From Pseudomonadota bacterium (GTDB lineage Bacteria > Desulfobacterota > Desulfobulbia > Desulfobulbales > JAHJIY01): a stretch of DNA of 64,000 bases. Every line of letters begins with the position of its first letter. Position 1 is the stretch's first letter. The translations under genes were made by a program, and so were the position numbers. This document shows positions 59,211 through 64,000 of the stretch, one piece after another. The stretch is from assembly GCA_018823175.1 (NCBI GenBank), contig JAHJIY010000008.1:1-64000 (forward strand), given 5' to 3'. The notes beneath the pieces were generated by a model. The model was not told where the DNA came from and ran no database searches. It saw only the letters and a list, made by a program, of their open reading frames with translations.

Positions 59211-59297
59211 TGGTGCCGGAGGTCGGAATCGAACCGACATGGAGTTGCCCCCGCGGGATTTTGAGTCCCGTGCGTCTACCAGTTTCACCACTCCGGC
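59211..59297 (-). tRNA. tRNA-Leu (anticodon CAA)
   Basis: The 87-nt minus-strand sequence has acceptor stem GCCGGAG/CTCCGGC, discriminator A and encoded CCA. Its long variable arm fits tRNA-Leu. The anticodon arm CGGGA-CTCAAAA-TCCCG gives CAA. Its 3' end contains the 20-bp attachment core shared with 45126-45145, so the functional tRNA was restored after island integration. Confidence 0.97.
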
Positions 59298-59384
59298 GAT
59301 ATGAAATTGAGAATATAGAGGGCTTCACCTCGGCTGTCAAGAGTTTGCGTTATTAAGTGGGTGAAAAATACTTTTAATTGAGCT

Positions 59385-59954
59385 TCATTCCGGCTTGGCC
59401 GTGGGCAGAAAAACTTTTTGGAAACGGTAAAAATAATCGGCCCCCGAAATAATGGTCAGAATCAGCGATACATAAAGGATAGCCAGGCCGATCTGGTGCA
59501 GAAAAGGGATCGGCAGGACGCCCAGGGGGAAAATCAGCACACAAAGGGCGGTGTATTGCAGGATGGATTTGAGCTTGCCCAGACCGCTGGCTGCGACCAC
59601 AATGCCGGAGGAGGCCGCTACCCCGCGCAGACCGGTGATGACCAGCTCGCGGGTGATGATCATAAAACTCACCCAGGCGGGTAGCCGTTGCATCGGGATC
59701 AGCATGATCAGGGCGGTGGCGACCAGGACCTTGTCGGCCAATGGGTCCATCAATTTACCCAGGACGGTTTCACTCTTGTGTTTTCGGGCAAAATAGCCAT
59801 CGGCCAGATCAGTGAGCACGCCGGATAAAAAAAGAGCGAAGGCAAAAAGACTTATCTTGATTCCGGCTTCCGGTTGCAGACAAAACAAAAGAATCGGCGC
59901 CACCAAAAAACGGTAGGCGGTGAGGAGGTTGGGCAAGGTTAATATATGGGCCAT
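59385..59954 (-). CDS. pgsA: CDP-diacylglycerol-glycerol-3-phosphate 3-phosphatidyltransferase
   Basis: The 189-residue inner-membrane enzyme makes phosphatidylglycerophosphate from CDP-diacylglycerol. It opens LPNLLTAYRFLVAPILLF and carries the motif DLADGYFARKHKSETVLG followed by KLMDPLADKV, the complete D-G-x2-A-R-x8-G-x3-D-x3-D site. About five membrane helices are present. Its start is adjacent to the stop of the lytic transglycosylase gene, suggesting an operon. A separate fused two-domain relative is at 37246-38781. Confidence 0.94.
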   Translation of the reverse strand: MAHILTLPNLLTAYRFLVAPILLFCLQPEAGIKISLFAFALFLSGVLTDLADGYFARKHKSETVLGKLMDPLADKVLVATALIMLIPMQRLPAWVSFMIITRELVITGLRGVAASSGIVVAASGLGKLKSILQYTALCVLIFPLGVLPIPFLHQIGLAILYVSLILTIISGADYFYRFQKVFLPTAKPE

Positions 59955-60629
59955 TTATCTTTTGTCGTATGCGACTTTTGCCCATTTCTTATGGGGAGAG
60001 GAGGCCGCTTTAAACTGTTTGTAATTGTACAAGACTTTCCGGATGTAATTTAGAGTTTCTGGATAACGTGGTATGCGACCGATTTGCATAACTTTTGTCG
60101 GACCGGCATTATAAGCCGCCAGTGACAGTTTAATATCTCCGCTGAAAATCCCGAGTAATTTTCTTAAATATCTGGTGCCGCCGTTAATATTGTCTTCCGG
60201 GTTGAAGGGATCGAGGACCTGCATCTCATTGGCGGTATCGGGCATCAACTGCATGAGGCCCAGGGCCCCTTTTCGGGAAACGGCTAGATAGTCAAAGTTT
60301 GATTCCGCTTTGATGATGGCCTTGACCAGTCTGGGGTCGACCTGAAAACGGCGGGCCACCAGGCGGATAATCGGTTCGTAAGAATCTTCCGAAGGTTCCC
60401 AGTCCTGAAACTGAGAGCGCTGCGGCACATAAATACTTCGGCCCAGAGCCGAGCTGGCGGATTTTGCGCCGATGACCGGCTGGTAGCGGGGATCACTCGG
60501 CACGTTCGAGAAATGAATAGCCCCGGATTCATCGACAAAGGTATAGATCGCCGCAAGCGCTGAGCAGGGCGTCAGTACAGTCAATAAAACCAGGACCATT
60601 ATGTGTTTTAGGGCCAGACGGTTTATCAT
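59955..60629 (-). CDS. Lytic transglycosylase with N-terminal DUF4124
   Basis: The product (224 residues from ATG 60629) has a signal peptide (LKHIMVLVLLTVLTPCSALA) and a DUF4124 module (YTFVDESGAIHFSNVPSDPR). The SLT domain has the catalytic glutamate in VKAIIKAESNFDYLAVSRKG, ALGLMQLMPDTA and SLAAYNAGPTKV, all typical of family 1 lytic transglycosylases that cleave peptidoglycan. A TTG at 60644 would add five residues; no strong ribosome-binding site decides. Translation may be coupled to pgsA. Confidence 0.93.
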   Translation of the reverse strand: MINRLALKHIMVLVLLTVLTPCSALAAIYTFVDESGAIHFSNVPSDPRYQPVIGAKSASSALGRSIYVPQRSQFQDWEPSEDSYEPIIRLVARRFQVDPRLVKAIIKAESNFDYLAVSRKGALGLMQLMPDTANEMQVLDPFNPEDNINGGTRYLRKLLGIFSGDIKLSLAAYNAGPTKVMQIGRIPRYPETLNYIRKVLYNYKQFKAASSPHKKWAKVAYDKR

Positions 60630-60650
60630 AGATTTATTGTACAACAGTTG

Positions 60651-61289
60651 TTATCTATTTTTCCAGTCAGATAAAAATTTTTCTATGCCGCTGTCGGTGA
60701 GCGGATGTTTGGCCAGTTGGCCGATGACCTTAAAAGGAATAGTCGCGATATCCGCTCCGATCAGCGCCGCGTCGAGCACGTGCATGGGGTGGCGGATACT
60801 GGCAACGATTACCTCGCTGCTGTAACCGTAATTTTCATTAATCGTCATTATATCACTAATCAGATCCATGCCGTTTTGGGCCAGATCATCCAGGCGACCC
60901 ACAAAGGGGCTGATAAAAGCGGCCCCGGCCTTGGCGGCAAGCAGCGCCTGGGTGGCGGAAAAGACCAGGGTAACGTTTGTTCGGATTCCTTCATCGGCAA
61001 AGAGGCGGACTGCCTTTAATCCTTCCGGTATCATTGGGACTTTAATCACGATGTTGGAGCTGATCGCGGCCAGTTTTTTTCCTTCCGCCACCATGCCGGG
61101 CGCATCCATGCTGACGACCTCAGCGCTGACCGGGCCATCGACGATCGAGCAGATCTCTGCGATTACTTCCTCGAATTTGCGGCCGGTTTTGGCGATTAAT
61201 GATGGGTTGGTGGTAACGCCGTCAACCATCCCTAAGGCAACAGCTTCTTTGATTTCGGCGACATCGGCGGTATCGATAAAAAATTTCAT
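60651..61289 (-). CDS. fsa: Fructose-6-phosphate aldolase/transaldolase-like protein
   Basis: The 212-residue TalC/FSA-type enzyme has [20 protein letters not shown] (Asp6), [15 protein letters not shown] (Asn28) and the Schiff-base lysine Lys83 in [12 protein letters not shown], with [13 protein letters not shown] and ASIRHPMHV later. The short form acts either as fructose-6-phosphate aldolase or as transaldolase in the pentose phosphate pathway; sequence alone does not decide. An AAGGAG ribosome-binding site lies before ATG 61289, which overlaps the previous gene's stop. Confidence 0.93.
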   Translation of the reverse strand: MKFFIDTADVAEIKEAVALGMVDGVTTNPSLIAKTGRKFEEVIAEICSIVDGPVSAEVVSMDAPGMVAEGKKLAAISSNIVIKVPMIPEGLKAVRLFADEGIRTNVTLVFSATQALLAAKAGAAFISPFVGRLDDLAQNGMDLISDIMTINENYGYSSEVIVASIRHPMHVLDAALIGADIATIPFKVIGQLAKHPLTDSGIEKFLSDWKNR

Positions 61290-61555
61290 TTCAGATCTCC
61301 TTCTTCGGTTATAAATGTTTCCCTGCATTTTTCGCAGCAGAAATAATAAGTTTGTTTTCCTCTATTTAAAACAACGGCCTTTTTTTTGGGGATATAGGTG
61401 TGGCAAATTGGATCTTCAATCAGAACATCCTGGGCGGCAAGAGTCTGCCCCTGGGTGGTGTCGTGACGTTGGGCTGTCTTTTTCCCTCTGCCGAACAAAA
61501 GCCGGTAGAGGATGTAAAACAACAGGCCAAGGATCAGTATTCTTGCCGGACTCAA
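61286..61555 (-). CDS. Small membrane-anchored YHS/TRASH-like metal-binding protein
   Basis: The 89-residue protein has one N-terminal membrane helix ([18 protein letters not shown]), a polar linker, and a C-terminal metal-binding module: [34 protein letters not shown] (Cys-x-Cys-like plus CxxC). It resembles the TRASH/YHS or PP0621-type small proteins. It overlaps both folK and fsa by 4 bp, so it belongs to the same operon. A role in metal sensing or trafficking is inferred. Confidence 0.82.
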   Translation of the reverse strand: MSPARILILGLLFYILYRLLFGRGKKTAQRHDTTQGQTLAAQDVLIEDPICHTYIPKKKAVVLNRGKQTYYFCCEKCRETFITEEGDLK

Positions 61556-62097
61556 GAGTTGACTCCTTCTTGCCAGGATATTTTTTTGACCACCTGATCA
61601 TCTGAAAAAGGCAGACGGTTCCGCATTTGCGATGAACTAAGGGCCAGTACCGGGTGCAGACGGTCTGGAGCCAACTCTTCAAGTGGGGCCAGGACAAACA
61701 GACGATCCTGGATCCCGGGGTGGGGGATGGTCAGTTCTTCCGACGTCTGGACGATATTGTCATAATAAAGGATATCCAGATCAATGATCCGGTCACCAGA
61801 CTTGCCGCGCTCCCGGCCCATGGTTTTTTCAAGAGTCAGCATGATGGCCAGCAGCTGGTCCGCCTCCAATCTGGTTTCTATTACCGCCACCGCGTTGGTA
61901 AACCATTGTGCCGAATCAAATTGATGACTGGTCGCTGGTTTATCGGCGTCATTAATCGCTACTGGTTTTGAGACATAGGGGCTGGAAATGGCCAGTCCGG
62001 TTATCCCTTTGGTTTGGGCCAGGGCTCGCCAGGCTTGTTGTAAATTTTTTTTGCCGTCTCCTAAATTGGAGCCCAGACCGATAAAAGTTAAAGCCAT
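61552..62097 (-). CDS. folK: 2-amino-4-hydroxy-6-hydroxymethyldihydropteridine diphosphokinase
   Basis: The 181-residue HPPK transfers pyrophosphate from ATP to the pterin in folate synthesis. Visible are FIGLGSNLGDGKKNLQQAWR, SSPYVSKPV, the GRERGKSGDRIIDLDILYYD loop holding the catalytic/metal Asp residues, and TIPHPGIQDRLFVLAPLEEL. The C-terminal 25 residues are longer than in E. coli. It starts one base after the dapB stop and overlaps the next gene by 4 bp. Confidence 0.95.
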   Translation of the reverse strand: MALTFIGLGSNLGDGKKNLQQAWRALAQTKGITGLAISSPYVSKPVAINDADKPATSHQFDSAQWFTNAVAVIETRLEADQLLAIMLTLEKTMGRERGKSGDRIIDLDILYYDNIVQTSEELTIPHPGIQDRLFVLAPLEELAPDRLHPVLALSSSQMRNRLPFSDDQVVKKISWQEGVNS

Positions 62098-62907
62098 TTA
62101 TAAATCATCAATGCCAAGGACATCAAACATGCTGTACATGCCGTTGGGGCGTCCGGCGATCCAGGCCGCGGCCAGGGCGGCGCCTTTGGCAAAATTGTCT
62201 CTGGTGCTCGCTTTATGGGTGATTTCCAGGCGTTCACCGGCCCCGCAGAAATAAACGGTGTGCTCGCCGACGATGTCGCCGCCCCGGATGGTCTGGATGC
62301 CGATCTCTTTGTCGGTCCGAGGGCCGATGATCCCATTGCGTTCAAAGACGCCGACTTCCTGCAGATTACGGTTGACCCCTTCGGCCACCATTTCGCCAAG
62401 TTTGAGGGCGGTGCCGCTGGGGGCATCTTTTTTCATTCGATGATGGGCCTCGACAATTTCAATATCATAATCATCACCGAGAATGTTGGCCATCTTCCGG
62501 GCAATTTTAAACAGCACATTGACGCCGACCGCCATGTTCGGGGCCTGGACGCAAGGAAAATTTGCCGACAATTTTTTCAGTTCTGCCAGATTGTCCTGGC
62601 TTAAACCCGTGGTGCCGATCACCATTGCGGTTTTGTGGGCCGCCGCCAATCGGGCAAACTTCATAGTTGCCTCGTGAAAGGTGAAATCGATGATCACGTC
62701 CGCCTGATCGATAATTGCTTCAAGGCTGTCGGAGATCGATACCCCGAGCGCGCCAAATCCGCCGATCTCGCCGATATCTTTACCGATGTCCGGACTGCCG
62801 GTCTGTTCAAAACCGCCGGCCAGTTCCAGCTCCTGGTGCTGATTGACCATGTAACCTATGCGTTTGCCCATGCGGCCGGCAGCGCCGGCAACGATGACCT
62901 TGGTCAT
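62098..62907 (-). CDS. dapB: 4-hydroxy-tetrahydrodipicolinate reductase
   Basis: The 269-residue enzyme reduces the DapA product with NAD(P)H. It has the nucleotide loop KVIVAGAAGRMGKRIGYMV, FTFHEATMKFA, VIGTTGLSQDNL and the signature VEAHHRMKKDAPSGTALKLG, with the catalytic His-His-x-x-K-x-D-x-P-S-G-T. ATG 62907 is preceded by AGGAG. Together with dapA and dapL it supplies meso-diaminopimelate for lysine and peptidoglycan. The next gene, folK, follows without a gap. Confidence 0.96.
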   Translation of the reverse strand: MTKVIVAGAAGRMGKRIGYMVNQHQELELAGGFEQTGSPDIGKDIGEIGGFGALGVSISDSLEAIIDQADVIIDFTFHEATMKFARLAAAHKTAMVIGTTGLSQDNLAELKKLSANFPCVQAPNMAVGVNVLFKIARKMANILGDDYDIEIVEAHHRMKKDAPSGTALKLGEMVAEGVNRNLQEVGVFERNGIIGPRTDKEIGIQTIRGGDIVGEHTVYFCGAGERLEITHKASTRDNFAKGAALAAAWIAGRPNGMYSMFDVLGIDDL

Positions 62908-62929
62908 TTTTTTCTCCTGTAGTTCTTGC

Positions 62930-63002
62930 GGTATAAAGCTGAGTTGAGTTGCCTGGCAGCTCAAACGAAACTTATGCCCTTGCGGTGTAAAGCTGAGTTG
63001 AG
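62930..63002. repeat. Direct repeat between dapA and dapB
   Basis: TTGCGGTATAAAGCTGAGTT (62930-62949) and TTGCGGTGTAAAGCTGAGTT (62982-63001) are 20-base direct repeats with one difference, 52 bp apart, in the dapB leader. A GGTATAAA remnant occurs once more at 63012. They could be tandem promoter or regulator sites. Confidence 0.5.
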
Positions 63003-63020
63003 CGGTCCTGGTGGTATAAA

Positions 63021-63055
63021 AAAGAGGCGGAATTTCTTTTGCCGCCTCTTTTTAT
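63021..63055 (-). terminator. Rho-independent terminator of dapA
   Basis: AAGAGGCGGC...CCGCCTCTT forms a nine-base perfect stem on the minus strand and is followed by T6. It separates dapA from the dapB operon. Confidence 0.9.
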
Positions 63056-63071
63056 TTGTTGCATCTCAATA

Positions 63072-63953
63072 CTAGATAAGGCCGTAGTCAGCCAATGCTT
63101 TTTTCAGTTTGCCCAAGGCTACATCACTTATTTCGGCTAGCGGTAGTCTGGGGCTGGCCGATTTGATTTTACCCATCAGTTCCAATGTCTTTTTTGCGGG
63201 CACCGGATTGGTGTCGCAGAACATGGCTTGGAACAAGGGGAAAAGTTTATAGTGCAGGGAGCGGGCTTTCCCAAAATCTCCGGCCAGGGCGCGCTCGATC
63301 ATCGATGACATGCCGGCCGGCTCCACATTGGAGGTCACCGAGATGACTCCTTTGCCGCCGATCGCCACGGTCGCCATCGAGGTGAAATCATCACCGGAAA
63401 GGACGATGAAATCATCGGGACAGAGACGGATGACCTGGCTGATCTGGTTAAGATCCCCGGTTGCTTCCTTGATCCCGACGATGTTCGGGATCTGGGCGCA
63501 ACGGGCCACGGTTTCCGGCAGCATGTTAACGCTGGTCCGGCTTGGCACATTATAAAGGATGATCGGGATATCCACCGCCTCGGCCACGGCCTTGAAGTGC
63601 TGGTATAATCCTTCCTGAGATGGCCGGTTGTAATAAGGGGTGATCATCAGGGCGCCGTTGGCGCCGGCCTCTTTGGCATGTCTGGTTAGTTCGATTGACT
63701 CGGCGGTGGCGTTGGAACCGGTGCCGGCCATTACCGGAATGCGGCCGTTGACCGTTTTGATGGTCAATTCTACTACCCGATGGTGCTCGGCATGGTTCAT
63801 GGTGGCTGATTCACCGGTGGTGCCGCAGGGCACAATGCCGTGGGTCCCGTTTTCGATCTGAAATTCGATCAGGTCTTTCAGCCCTTGTTCGTCAAGCTGC
63901 CCGTTGAGAAACGGGGTGACAATGGCAACGTAGGCTCCTTGAAACTGGCTCAT
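63072..63953 (-). CDS. dapA: 4-hydroxy-tetrahydrodipicolinate synthase
   Basis: The 293-residue TIM-barrel enzyme condenses pyruvate with aspartate semialdehyde. Active-site features: VPCGTTGESATMNHAEH (Thr45, Thr46), ILYNVPSRTSV (Tyr134, Arg139) and the Schiff-base Lys162 in GIKEATGDL. An AGGAGGAAAAG ribosome-binding site precedes the ATG. A terminator follows, so dapA is probably transcribed alone or as the last gene of a unit that starts beyond the window. It works with dapB and dapL. Confidence 0.96.
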   Translation of the reverse strand: MSQFQGAYVAIVTPFLNGQLDEQGLKDLIEFQIENGTHGIVPCGTTGESATMNHAEHHRVVELTIKTVNGRIPVMAGTGSNATAESIELTRHAKEAGANGALMITPYYNRPSQEGLYQHFKAVAEAVDIPIILYNVPSRTSVNMLPETVARCAQIPNIVGIKEATGDLNQISQVIRLCPDDFIVLSGDDFTSMATVAIGGKGVISVTSNVEPAGMSSMIERALAGDFGKARSLHYKLFPLFQAMFCDTNPVPAKKTLELMGKIKSASPRLPLAEISDVALGKLKKALADYGLI

Positions 63954-64000
63954 CTTTTCCTCCTGAATTTGGATCTGGAAAATCTTTATATTAATAAAAT

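Larger units (their letters stand above)
45126..59236. mobile_element. Genomic island integrated at tRNA-Leu (14.1 kb)
   Basis: A 20-bp direct repeat, CGGAGGTCGGAATCGAACCG, occurs at 45126-45145 and, as part of the tRNA-Leu 3' end, at 59217-59236. A tyrosine integrase gene lies directly beside the tRNA at the right end. All ten genes inside run on the minus strand. Contents: integrase, unknown 405-residue protein, AlpA-like, unknown 211-residue protein, HTH/zinc ribbon, second recombinase, Xis-like, and a four-gene restriction/defence-type operon. AATACACAC-like motifs lie near both ends. It has no conjugation genes, so it is probably mobilised by helpers or is fixed. Confidence 0.9.

Overview
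The window is a bacterial chromosome segment, most likely from a Gram-negative anaerobe of the Desulfobacterota (Desulfobulbales-like). This is inferred from gene content: an LL-diaminopimelate aminotransferase (dapL) with dapA and dapB, an MTA/SAH deaminase, many small lipoproteins, a CheW with a zinc-binding insert, a DUF134/NifX-like pair and a YqaA-type membrane protein. No rRNA is present, so the placement is tentative.

Layout. 1-1.07 kb: the end of an IS3-family element has truncated a PD-(D/E)XK nuclease-like gene next to tRNA-Phe. 1.2-31.9 kb: mostly housekeeping and envelope genes (pcm, VTT membrane protein, mtaD-dapL, a 744-residue unknown, DUF3108 protein, aldo/keto reductases, O-antigen ligase-like protein paired with a thrombospondin-3-repeat lipoprotein, MFS and cation-chloride transporters, DUF134 regulator with two perfect operators facing a NifX-like gene, amylosucrase, RCK-type antiporter, lipoproteins, CheW-CZB). 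32-45 kb: an accessory zone rich in repeats. A 1.7-kb segment (cupin + DUF1697) is bounded by two inverted copies of a ~220-bp MITE-like element and lies between a GNAT gene and a nitroreductase gene. Decayed 3' ends of the same two genes reappear at 44.6-44.9 kb without the segment. The zone also holds a toxin-antitoxin locus with a broken toxin and an intact higBA locus.

45.13-59.24 kb: a 14.1-kb genomic island integrated in the 3' end of tRNA-Leu(CAA). It has a 20-bp direct repeat at each end, a P4-type integrase beside the tRNA and candidate integrase arm sites at both ends. Its cargo is a tight operon of four large genes: an MmeI-like adenine methyltransferase without a visible nuclease motif, a Schlafen/AlbA-type ATP-binding protein, a superfamily 2 helicase and a GIY-YIG (T5orf172) nuclease. 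I read this as a multi-gene restriction or defence system and the main candidate for a little-described system here. A second tyrosine recombinase, an HTH/zinc-ribbon protein, AlpA-like and Xis-like proteins and two unknown proteins complete the island.

59.2-64 kb: core genes again, on the minus strand: dapA, a terminator, then a compact dapB-folK-(YHS/TRASH-like)-fsa-slt-pgsA run ending at tRNA-Leu. dapA, dapB and the distant dapL supply diaminopimelate for lysine and cell wall.
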